Assembly: GCF_036567765.1 (NCBI RefSeq)
Contig: NZ_DATCTU010000133.1
Span: 1 to 51,682, forward strand
Source: Pseudobacteroides sp.
GTDB lineage: Bacteria > Bacillota > Clostridia > Acetivibrionales > DSM-2933
DNA length: 51,682 nucleotides
Direction of reading: 5' to 3'
The notes below the pieces were generated by a model. It made no database searches. It saw nothing but the letters and a program-made list of their open reading frames with translations, and was not told the origin of the DNA. Shown here piece by piece: positions 10,064 through 17,820 of this stretch (the stretch's first letter is position 1; each line of letters begins with the position of its first letter). The position numbers and the translations under genes are program-made.

Positions 10064-10108
10064 ATGCCGAAATATATAAAGATAATTTATATTCGGCATT
10101 ATTTTTTT
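10064..10108 (+). terminator. Terminator of sigI-rsgI
   Basis: Arms ATGCCGAA (10064-10071) and TTCGGCAT (10092-10099), extended by A/T pairs, followed by TATTTTTTT. Confidence 0.85.
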
Positions 10109-10187
10109 CACCTACCCCAAAATGTTATATACAATCTTCGAATGTATATAGCAAGAACAATAACAACAAACACAGGAGGAGTTTTTT

Positions 10188-11117
10188 ATGAGAAAAGTTT
10201 TATGTATTTTATTATCTGTAACACTTGTATTGACGAGTGGAATCCTTACATACGCAAAAGGAAATGACAAAGGCAACAGCAAGAACCAGAAAAAAATTGA
10301 ACACTCGGTCAAAGACAATGAAAAAGGAAATAGCAAGCATACAGAAATAAAGAAAAAAGACGAAAAGAAAGACAAATCAGATATTAAAAGTATTGAAGAA
10401 ACTGAAAAATTCTTAAAGGATGAGATCAAAAAAGCATCCAAAAACCTTGAAAGCATGAAAAAACTTTTAAAAGACCTTCAATCCTTCAAAAAGAAGCACA
10501 ACAAGGGCAATACAATGATATTCATTAATGGCGAAGAGATTGAAACAGATGCACCACCGGTTATTAAATTCGGAAGAACTCTGGTTCCTATAAGAGCTAT
10601 ATCTAACGGCTTAAAGGCAAATGTTACATGGAATGCAGACACAAAAACCGTAACTGTAACAAAATCTGTATACAGTGAAGTGTATGGAAAAAAAGACATG
10701 ACCGTTGAAATAGTTGTCGGTGCAAGCACAATAAAGGTTGATGGTGCAAATGTAGGAATTGAGGTTCCGGCTACTGTAATAAACAACAGGACTTTCGTGC
10801 CTATCAGACTTATAGGTGAAATATTTAAAATGAAATTTGACTGGGACAGTGAATCTAAGACAGTTATAATAATAGAAAACCAAACAGTGATTACTGTTTC
10901 AAAAGCACCGATTGCCACACCTACTCCAAGTAGCACAGCTACCAGCACTCCAACAGTGACACCCTCATCAACTGCTACTGTTACTCCTACTCCGACAGCT
11001 GTAGTTACACCAACAGCCACTGTTACCCCGATACCTACGGCCACTGCAACTCCTACAAGTACACCAGTTGCTACACCTACACCTACACCTACACCTACAC
11101 CTACAACTGCAGCATAA
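10188..11117 (+). CDS. Secreted stalk-domain (copper amine oxidase N-like) protein
   Basis: 309 residues. Signal peptide 1-24 (hydrophobic core ILLSVTLVLTSGIL). Residues 25-60 are rich in Lys, Asn and Glu; 60-102 look like a coiled coil. Residues about 105-225 contain two Cu_amine_oxidN1 'stalk' repeats (TLVPIRAISNGLKANVTWN and TFVPIRLIGEIFKMKFDWD), a fold common in surface proteins of clostridia and not an oxidase. The tail from about 240 is a Thr/Pro linker with tandem TPTP repeats ending at the C terminus, as if it once continued into another domain or spans the wall. Ribosome site AGGAGGAG. It follows rsgI after a terminator, and both share Lys-rich stretches, but a joint role is not shown. 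Confidence 0.8.
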   Translation: MRKVLCILLSVTLVLTSGILTYAKGNDKGNSKNQKKIEHSVKDNEKGNSKHTEIKKKDEKKDKSDIKSIEETEKFLKDEIKKASKNLESMKKLLKDLQSFKKKHNKGNTMIFINGEEIETDAPPVIKFGRTLVPIRAISNGLKANVTWNADTKTVTVTKSVYSEVYGKKDMTVEIVVGASTIKVDGANVGIEVPATVINNRTFVPIRLIGEIFKMKFDWDSESKTVIIIENQTVITVSKAPIATPTPSSTATSTPTVTPSSTATVTPTPTAVVTPTATVTPIPTATATPTSTPVATPTPTPTPTPTTAA

Positions 11118-11168
11118 TTTTAAATTTAATCGCATTTTCTCTCCTAAACATATAAAGTCAATTCCCTA

Positions 11169-11207
11169 AACATAACAAAAGCCGGACACACCGGCTTTTG
11201 TTATGTT
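11169..11207. terminator. Strong bidirectional terminator
   Basis: A perfect 17-bp stem (11169-11185 with 11191-11207; core AAAAGCCGG) and a 5-base loop lie between convergent genes, with A/T runs inside the outer stem. Confidence 0.85.
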
Positions 11208-11218
11208 ACAAAGGTTAT

Positions 11219-12349
11219 TCACCTATCCTTACTCCAGACAAACCTATTTATTATCTTTGTGTAGCTCTGTATAATTTTCACTACCTTCATGGAAACGTTG
11301 GGATCCTTATAATCTCCGGCAACTACTGTTTCCGCTTTATCCTTCCACATGTCAGTACAAAGCATTACAGCCTGCTCGATATCACTTTCCTTCACCCCTC
11401 CGATCGCAACCGAGCCCTTATCAAGAACCTCGGGCCTCTCTGTTGAAGTACGCAGCAGCACTGCCGGAAATTCCAAAATAGCCGATTCCTCCGACAGTGT
11501 CCCACTGTCCGACAGAACGCAAAAAGAACTTAGCTGCAGCTTGTTATAGTCAAAAAAACCGAAGGGCTTTAGCTGCCTTACCAGGCTATGAAATTTAAAT
11601 CCTCTTTTTTCAATTTGTCCCAGGCTCCTTGGGTGAACTGAATAGACAACAGGGATATTATACTTTTGAGCCAGATAGTTCAAGGAGTTCATAAGAGAAA
11701 TGAAGTTCTTCTCATTATCAATATTTTCTTCACGGTGGACAGACACAATAAAATACTTACCTTCCTCCAACCCAAGTTCATTCAATATATTACTTTTATG
11801 AATCTTCTCAATATTTTTACTAAGCACTTCAGTCATTGGAGAACCTGTCACAAATATAAAATCCTTTCTGACTCCTTCTGTCAAAAGGTACCTGCGGCTG
11901 TGTTCGGTATAAGGCATATTTATATCGCTTATATGATCAACAATTTTTCTATTGATCTCTTCAGGAACGTTCTGATCAAAGCACCTGTTGCCGGCTTCCA
12001 TGTGAAATATTGGTATCTTAAGCCTCTTTGCAGGTATGGCACTTAAAGCGGAGTTTGTATCTCCCAGTATTAAGAGTGCATCAGGCCTTTCGGATTTAAG
12101 AACCTCATAAGACTTGGAAATTATGTTTCCCATGGTCTCACCCAGATGACCTCCGGAAACATTAAGAAAATGATCGGGCTTTCTCAGGGATAGGTCCTTG
12201 AAGAAAATCTCATTGAGATGATAGTCCCAGTTTTGTCCGGTATGAACAAGCACATGTGAAAAATACTTGTCACATGCCTTTATGCACTCTGAAAGTCTTA
12301 TTATTTCCGGACGAGTACCAATTATGGTCATTACCCTCAGTTTATTCAT
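11219..12349 (-). CDS. capG: UDP-N-acetylglucosamine 2-epimerase family, CapG-like
   Basis: 376 residues, close to the 374 of staphylococcal CapG. Family signs: VMTIIGTRPEIIRLSE at the N terminus, VHTGQNWD, LILGDTNSAL, HMEAGNRCFDQNVPEEINR, and SDSGTLSEESAILEFPAV. CapG-type enzymes epimerise C2 of a UDP-N-acetyl sugar in the last step to UDP-N-acetyl-L-fucosamine, a capsule or wall-glycan precursor. It lies 5 bases downstream of capF, whose product makes its substrate, and its ribosome site (GGAGG) is inside the capF end. That pairing is why I prefer CapG to a generic WecB/MnaA. Cytoplasmic. Confidence 0.88.
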   Translation of the reverse strand: MNKLRVMTIIGTRPEIIRLSECIKACDKYFSHVLVHTGQNWDYHLNEIFFKDLSLRKPDHFLNVSGGHLGETMGNIISKSYEVLKSERPDALLILGDTNSALSAIPAKRLKIPIFHMEAGNRCFDQNVPEEINRKIVDHISDINMPYTEHSRRYLLTEGVRKDFIFVTGSPMTEVLSKNIEKIHKSNILNELGLEEGKYFIVSVHREENIDNEKNFISLMNSLNYLAQKYNIPVVYSVHPRSLGQIEKRGFKFHSLVRQLKPFGFFDYNKLQLSSFCVLSDSGTLSEESAILEFPAVLLRTSTERPEVLDKGSVAIGGVKESDIEQAVMLCTDMWKDKAETVVAGDYKDPNVSMKVVKIIQSYTKIINRFVWSKDR

Positions 12350-12354
12350 TGACG

Positions 12355-13470
12355 CTAAACCTCCATGAAATATGTATCCGGTACATCCGGGTTAAAAATC
12401 TCATTTGCCCAGAACACTGTGATAAGGTCCTTATCACCTGTGTTTGAAATAGAATGAGTGTAACCAACAGGAATGTCTATCACTTTCAGCTTATCGCCTG
12501 AAACCTTGTATTCTATTACCTCTGTATCATTTATTCCCCTTAGCCTTACAACTGCTTCCCCTTCAATAACAAGAAACTTTTCTACCTTGGTATGATGCCA
12601 GTGGTTCCCTCTTGTAATACCTGGCTTTGTTCGAGATATAAATATCTGCCCCGTTTGTTTTGATTTCATGAACTCTGCCAGCCATCCTCTATTGTCACAC
12701 TTCATATCAAGGGCATAGGCCATATCCTCTTTGGGTATATAAGAAGTATAGGTTGCATACAAGAATCTATCAAAATCCTTTTCAAAGCTTGGGATTTTAA
12801 TAGTTCCTTCTGTTTCTTTAAATAAATAGATTTGGTCAGCCAACTGCCCCAAAGTTACTGTAAATACCCTCCTTATAGTGCAATAGCCCCCAATAGACCT
12901 GTTTTCCGCTCCATTTAATGCATTAACAAACTCTTCAATAACATCATCTATATAAACAAGGTTTAACAAGGTATCAGGATCATTTATCTGTACAGGAATG
13001 CCCCTGGCTATGTTGTAGCACCACGTGGCAACTACCGAGTTATAGTTTGGTCTGCAAAACTTGCCGAACACATTGGGCAAACGGTATACCAACACTTTGC
13101 TGCCGCTTTTTTCTCCATATTCAAATACGAAATCTTCCGCCTTCTTCTTACTGATTCCGTAAGGGTTATCCTTTTCTGCCTGTATAGAAGACGATAACAG
13201 TACAGGAACCTTTTTGCCTTTTAAGTACAGCATCCCAAGCAGCTTTTCAGTAAATCCGCAGTTTCCAGTTTCAAACCCCTTCACGTCATCAGGCCTGTTA
13301 ATGCCTGCCAAATGAAAAACGAAATCAATGTTTTCAATGTACTCATCCATCTCACCCATAGAATTTTCAACATCATATGAGTAAACCCTTATATCTTTAT
13401 AGGTTTCCAGGGCAGCCTTCAGGTTTTTTCCTATAAAACCGCCTGCACCTGTAATTAAAACATTTCTCAT
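12355..13470 (-). CDS. capF: CapF-like UDP-sugar epimerase/reductase with cupin domain
   Basis: 371 residues from the ATG at 13470; the frame is open further up, but GGAGAG precedes this start and the dinucleotide-binding motif GAGGFIG then falls at residues 7-13, matching the 369-residue CapF. Residues 1-245 are a short-chain dehydrogenase fold with a YGISKKKAEDF active-site helix; 250-371 are a cupin domain with metal ligands in GNHWHH and GYTHS. CapF performs epimerisation and NADPH reduction in UDP-L-FucNAc synthesis. The first enzyme of the route (CapE) is not in this window. Transcribed with capG. Confidence 0.9.
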   Translation of the reverse strand: MRNVLITGAGGFIGKNLKAALETYKDIRVYSYDVENSMGEMDEYIENIDFVFHLAGINRPDDVKGFETGNCGFTEKLLGMLYLKGKKVPVLLSSSIQAEKDNPYGISKKKAEDFVFEYGEKSGSKVLVYRLPNVFGKFCRPNYNSVVATWCYNIARGIPVQINDPDTLLNLVYIDDVIEEFVNALNGAENRSIGGYCTIRRVFTVTLGQLADQIYLFKETEGTIKIPSFEKDFDRFLYATYTSYIPKEDMAYALDMKCDNRGWLAEFMKSKQTGQIFISRTKPGITRGNHWHHTKVEKFLVIEGEAVVRLRGINDTEVIEYKVSGDKLKVIDIPVGYTHSISNTGDKDLITVFWANEIFNPDVPDTYFMEV

Positions 13471-13564
13471 ACCTGCTCTCCAATCCGTCAATTGATTGCT
13501 TATGAATGTACTACAAATCATAATATGCAGGCATATATTTATTTGCCATTCAAAATTCAATTGC

Positions 13565-13579
13565 GGTGTAGGATACACC
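13565..13579. promoter_or_regulatory. Small palindrome upstream of capF
   Basis: GGTGTA-GGA-TACACC lies about 95 bases before the capF start. A weak promoter follows it on the minus strand (TTGAAT, 17 bases, TATATG). It could be an operator; nothing else supports this. Confidence 0.3.
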
Positions 13580-13600
13580 ACAGTTTCCTATACATAACAA

Positions 13601-13645
13601 AACTGCCGGCCTTCAAATTTTCCGTTAGAAGACAGGCAGCTTTTA
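13601..13645 (-). terminator. Terminator of glgB
   Basis: Imperfect 12-bp stem (CTGCCGGCCTTC at 13603-13614 against 13628-13639, two mismatches). Read leftward it is followed by TTTTGTTA. Confidence 0.65.
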
Positions 13646-13681
13646 CAAATCTCTCGTGATATTTTAGATGCTCACACTATT

Positions 13682-15901
13682 TTACAGCAGCTCCTTAAGC
13701 TTAAAGTAAACAACACCTAGAGGCGGTACCGTAATCAGCATGGAATTCTGTTTGCCCTGACATTCAATTTTTTCTGAATACATGCCTCCTTTATTCCCCT
13801 GATTGCTTCCGCCGTATATTTCAGAATCACTGTTGAATATTTCTTCATAATAACCTGCCACAGGAACCCCGATTCTGTATCCCGTATGGAGTACCGGTGT
13901 AAAGTTGCAAACCACTATAATCATGTTCTTCCAATCCTTTGCTTTGCGGGCAAAGCTGATTATACTGTTATCAGCGTCATTACAATCAATCCATTCAAAA
14001 CCTTCATTGCTGAAGTCAACTTCATGGAGGGCCGCTTCCCTTTGATAAATGTGGTTTAAGTCTCTGACATAATCCTTCATTTTTTTATGCATGTCATAAT
14101 CTAAGAGATGCCAATCCAAGCTTCGTTTATAATCCCATTCAATAAACTGTGCAAACTCATTTCCCATGAACAGAAGCTTCTTACCGGGATGAGCAAACAT
14201 ATAACCGTAGCTTCCCCTAAGACCTGCAAACTTTTGCCAATAATCTCCCGGCATTTTATTAATCATTGAACACTTGCCGTGAACCACCTCATCATGTGAT
14301 AACACCAGTATGAAGTTTTCAGAAAAGGCATATACTGAGGAAAATGTAAGTTCCCCCTGATGAAACTTTCGATAAATTGGGTCTTTGCTTACATATCTTA
14401 AGAAGTCATTCATCCATCCCATATTCCATTTGTATGAAAACCCTAAACCGCCCACATGAGGAGGCTTCGATACAAGTGCCCATGAGGTTGATTCCTCTGC
14501 AATCATCATTACATTAGGGAAATACTTATAAACCGTTGTATTTAGCTGCCTCATAAAATCTATGGCGTCGACATTCTCTTTTCCACCCCATTGATTTGGC
14601 ACCCATTCTCCTTCTTTCTTTGCATAATCCAGATAAAGCATAGATGCAACTGCATCAATTCTGAGACCGTCTATATGGTATTTTTCAAACCAGAAAACTG
14701 CATTGGATACAAGGAAGTTACGGACCTCATGTCTTGAATAATTGAATATATGTGTTCCCCAATCAGGATGTTCACCCTGCCTTTGATCATAGTGCTCATA
14801 TAATGCAGTCCCGTCAAAGCGTGCAAGTCCATGTCCATCCTTTGGAAAATGTGCAGGAACCCAATCAAGTATAACCCCAATACCATTTTCATGGCATTTG
14901 TCAACAAAATACATGAATTCTTCAGGTCTTCCATATCTACTTGTTACCGAATAATAACCGGTTATTTGATATCCCCATGAACCATCAAAAGGATACTCTG
15001 AAATTGGAAGCAGTTCTATGTGTGTAAAGCCCATATCCTTAACATACTTAATTAGAGAATCCGCCATTTCAGTGTATGTAAGAAACCGCTCACTATCTTC
15101 TGGAACTTTTGCCCAAGATCCAAAATGCAGTTCATAAATGGATACAGGCTTATCAAAGGTGCCATTATTGCTGCGTTCTTTTATCCATTTATCATCATTC
15201 CACTTGTATTCATCAATATCATGTACCACGGATGCTGTTCCAGGTCTTAATTCAGAATAAAAAGCATATGGGTCAGCTTTCACATATATTTCACCGTGAG
15301 GAGTCTTGATTTCGTATTTATAGATCTCATCGGTTGCGATACCCGGTATAAAGATCTCCCATACTCCCGATGCTCCCCTGCATCTCATTTGATTCCTTCT
15401 TCCGTCCCACTGGTTGAAATTACCTACAACACTAACCCTTTTTGCACAGGGAGCCCACACCGCGAATAAAGTTCCCTTAATTCCATCAATTGTAAGAACA
15501 TGTGCTCCAAGCTTTTCATATACCTTATGGTGATTGCCTTCATTAAAAAGGTAAAGATCAAAATCCGATATAACAGGCAAAAACTTGTAGGGATCATGCA
15601 TAAAGTATGTGTTCCCGCAATTGTCCACTACCTCATACTTGTATAAAAAAAAGTCATTCTTATCCCAAACTTTTACTTCGTAAAGCCCACTCTCATGAAT
15701 CTTTTCCATCAGGTAACTACCATTTGTTTCTTCATCAATAACCTTGACACTATCAGCATTGGGAATGAACGTCCTTATGGCTAACCCCTTTGCTTTTTTG
15801 GAAGTGTCCTCCACCTTATGGATCCCCAATAACCAATAGGGATCTCTTGATTCCGCATTAATAATCTCAAAAATCTTTTCTGTATCAGCTGCAATATTCA
15901 T
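13682..15901 (-). CDS. glgB: 1,4-alpha-glucan branching enzyme
   Basis: 739 residues; forms alpha-1,6 branches in glycogen. An N-terminal domain of about 110 residues and a CBM48 (around LFAVWAPCAKRVSVVGNFNQWDG) precede a GH13 barrel. Catalytic residues are visible: nucleophile Asp in DGLRIDAVASM, acid/base Glu in MIAEESTSW, third Asp in LSHDEVVHGK. A C-terminal all-beta domain ends the protein. The frame is open 4 codons further to a GTG at 15913, but that GTG lies inside the AGGTGG ribosome site, so the ATG at 15901 is chosen. No other glycogen gene is adjacent; it ends at its own terminator before capF. Confidence 0.95.
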   Translation of the reverse strand: MNIAADTEKIFEIINAESRDPYWLLGIHKVEDTSKKAKGLAIRTFIPNADSVKVIDEETNGSYLMEKIHESGLYEVKVWDKNDFFLYKYEVVDNCGNTYFMHDPYKFLPVISDFDLYLFNEGNHHKVYEKLGAHVLTIDGIKGTLFAVWAPCAKRVSVVGNFNQWDGRRNQMRCRGASGVWEIFIPGIATDEIYKYEIKTPHGEIYVKADPYAFYSELRPGTASVVHDIDEYKWNDDKWIKERSNNGTFDKPVSIYELHFGSWAKVPEDSERFLTYTEMADSLIKYVKDMGFTHIELLPISEYPFDGSWGYQITGYYSVTSRYGRPEEFMYFVDKCHENGIGVILDWVPAHFPKDGHGLARFDGTALYEHYDQRQGEHPDWGTHIFNYSRHEVRNFLVSNAVFWFEKYHIDGLRIDAVASMLYLDYAKKEGEWVPNQWGGKENVDAIDFMRQLNTTVYKYFPNVMMIAEESTSWALVSKPPHVGGLGFSYKWNMGWMNDFLRYVSKDPIYRKFHQGELTFSSVYAFSENFILVLSHDEVVHGKCSMINKMPGDYWQKFAGLRGSYGYMFAHPGKKLLFMGNEFAQFIEWDYKRSLDWHLLDYDMHKKMKDYVRDLNHIYQREAALHEVDFSNEGFEWIDCNDADNSIISFARKAKDWKNMIIVVCNFTPVLHTGYRIGVPVAGYYEEIFNSDSEIYGGSNQGNKGGMYSEKIECQGKQNSMLITVPPLGVVYFKLKELL

Positions 15902-16264
15902 GGACAATACCACCTTTTTCTACAGTTTATCTTTCATTCATACGAGTGTCTGATCCAATTCTTTTTTATCCTAACCTTATTTCGCCAAAAAAATTCAAAA
16001 TCCTTTATTTATGTCTAGGAAATTAGCATAAATATCGGTAAGGCTTATAACATTTTATCATTATTATATTTAACTGTCCTCTATATTATTTATCCAGTGT
16101 GTTATATTTCCCATTTTTATTATAATTAATTCATGCTTAGCAAAGCAAAACAATTGTAGCAGCACATAATATGATACATCACTTATACCAACAAAAATCA
16201 CATTAACAACAAAATTTCCCGAAAAAATCACGAGTGATATTGCAGCTTAATCGCCAATTTTGCA
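15902..16264 (-). other. Upstream region of glgB
   Basis: About 360 AT-rich bases. A possible minus-strand promoter is TTGCTT (16148-16143), 18 bases, TATAAT (16124-16119), giving a leader of about 210 bases. A near-palindrome TCACGAGTGA sits near 16226-16236. No ORF. Confidence 0.35.
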
Positions 16265-16301
16265 AAAATAAAAGGGGCTTACCGGTTAGGGTGCCCCTTT
16301 C
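16265..16301 (-). terminator. Terminator of the diguanylate cyclase gene
   Basis: Arms AAAGGGGC (16271-16278) and GCCCCTTT (16293-16300). Read leftward, the stem is followed by TTTTATTTTTG. Confidence 0.8.
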
Positions 16302-16311
16302 TTTACCTATC

Positions 16312-17583
16312 CTATTCTTTCTTTATCATTGCCATGGATTTATCGTATACCTTAGTTCTGTTCCTTCCATCCCTTTTTGCTTGATATAACGCCAAATCTG
16401 CTGTTTTAATAAGATCATCTTTATTATTACTGTATAGCGGGAGGGCAGACACGCCTATACTGCAGCTTATTGAAGGAATGTCAATATCTCCATAAGGCGG
16501 CATATATGCCTTTTCAACTGTTTCTCTAACTCTTTCCGCAACATCATATGCAGTTACAATATCAGTTGAAGGCAAAACTACAACAAACTCTTCTCCGCCA
16601 TATCTTGCCACCAAATCAGTTACCCTTACTTCCTTTACAACCAGCTTCGCAAACAGTGCCAATACGTGGTCTCCTGCAAAGTGTCCATAATTATCGTTGA
16701 TTTTTTTGAAGAAGTCTATATCAAGTATCATAATGCTTAGATTTTCTTTAGAATACAAAGCTATTTCAACCTGTTTTCTCAAATATTCTGTAAAGTATCC
16801 TCTGTTATACACCTTTGTAAGGTTGTCATATTTTGAGCTTTTATCTAGGGTTGACATCTTACGCCTACTTTTAATTAGAGTTTTTGCTATTTCGGTATAC
16901 GACTTTATTTTATGGATCAACTCGTCATTAAAAGCGTTTTCATATTGGCTATATAGCTGCAAAATACTTTGGGGCGAGTCAATGCTAACTATTGTGAGAC
17001 AAACATAACTTCCCTGCTTGTACTCATTAAGCTGGTATGCACATTTAATTCCATTCTGTATGCTAACAATCCTGCATTCCCTTCCTGTCCTTATGACCGG
17101 ACAGCTTCTTGGTGACATATTGCAAAGAGGCACTTTCTCGTAGCCTATTCTCTGCCAGGGGTTTTCAACACTGTCATCCACCCCTTCCACAGGAATGGTA
17201 TTTTTGTAAAATAGGGTTATATTGTTAACCATAACAGTACGGCATATAAACTCGTACATTCTTTCATATACTTCTCTCTCTGTTTGTGCATTATGAATGG
17301 AGTCAGTAAAGTCCTTAAAATTCTTAAGCTCTCTGATATAAGTCCTTTCAATGGTAATCCGGTTAAGAAGCAATCCGAATAAAATGAATATTATAAAAGC
17401 TGCAACAGCTGAAAAGGCTGCAAATGGAGCATGCAAAGCCAAGGGGTTATCCTTATTTTGCGTAAAGTAGTCACCCGTTAGTAAAAAAGCTGCTGTACCT
17501 ATTGTTAAACATAAAGCAAGAGAGACAAAAAATATTGCCACAAAGCCTATTTTGCCCTTTTCAGGTGCCCTGTTCTTTGCCAA
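16312..17583 (-). CDS. Membrane diguanylate cyclase (GGDEF) with Cys-rich sensor
   Basis: 423 residues; makes cyclic di-GMP from two GTP. Two membrane helices at about 13-37 and 49-73. Residues 75-240 form a GAF-like sensor with several cysteines (CNMSPRSC, GRECRIV, GIKCAY), which might bind metal or respond to redox. The GGDEF domain occupies about 255-415, with active-site GGEEF and an RVTD inhibitory site exactly five residues before it, so both catalysis and product feedback look intact. Start is a TTG preceded by AAAGGATG; no in-frame ATG is better placed. Single gene. The upstream 240 bases carry three TATACCA heptamers. Confidence 0.92.
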   Translation of the reverse strand: MAKNRAPEKGKIGFVAIFFVSLALCLTIGTAAFLLTGDYFTQNKDNPLALHAPFAAFSAVAAFIIFILFGLLLNRITIERTYIRELKNFKDFTDSIHNAQTEREVYERMYEFICRTVMVNNITLFYKNTIPVEGVDDSVENPWQRIGYEKVPLCNMSPRSCPVIRTGRECRIVSIQNGIKCAYQLNEYKQGSYVCLTIVSIDSPQSILQLYSQYENAFNDELIHKIKSYTEIAKTLIKSRRKMSTLDKSSKYDNLTKVYNRGYFTEYLRKQVEIALYSKENLSIMILDIDFFKKINDNYGHFAGDHVLALFAKLVVKEVRVTDLVARYGGEEFVVVLPSTDIVTAYDVAERVRETVEKAYMPPYGDIDIPSISCSIGVSALPLYSNNKDDLIKTADLALYQAKRDGRNRTKVYDKSMAMIKKE

Positions 17584-17628
17584 TAATATTCATCCTTTCT
17601 TTCCCGATTACTATCAAAATGCATAATA

Positions 17629-17694
17629 TGGTATATGAGAAACCACAACCTATACCAGATAAATAGCTTCAGAAAGCAATTTATTTCTATACCA
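17629..17694. promoter_or_regulatory. Three TATACCA heptamers before the GGDEF gene
   Basis: TGGTATA at 17629-17635 and CTATACCA at 17650-17657 and 17687-17694. Spacing between the two direct copies is 37 bases. Possible binding sites for an unknown regulator. A similar pair (TTATACCA, TGGTATA) lies at 41833-41862 before another gene. Confidence 0.3.
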
Positions 17695-17760
17695 TATTTA
17701 TATCGGAAATAATGTTAGTTTGTTTTATACCTAAATGCTACAAGTATATTTTTACAGATA

Positions 17761-17790
17761 TGCTAAGGCCCAATTTGCCAAGCCTTAGCA
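17761..17790 (-). terminator. Hairpin after the CBM6/SLH gene
   Basis: 9-bp stem TGCTAAGGC/GCCTTAGCA with a 12-base loop, 31 bases beyond the stop codon. No clear T run follows, so this is a weak terminator or an RNA-stabilising hairpin. Confidence 0.5.
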
Positions 17791-17820
17791 CACCTTATAT
17801 TACAAGTGACAAATGAAAGA

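Noticed and set aside
10478..11044. 188-codon Val/Gly-rich minus-strand ORF
   Set aside because: Antisense of the Thr/Pro-rich stalk-domain gene; no ribosome site.
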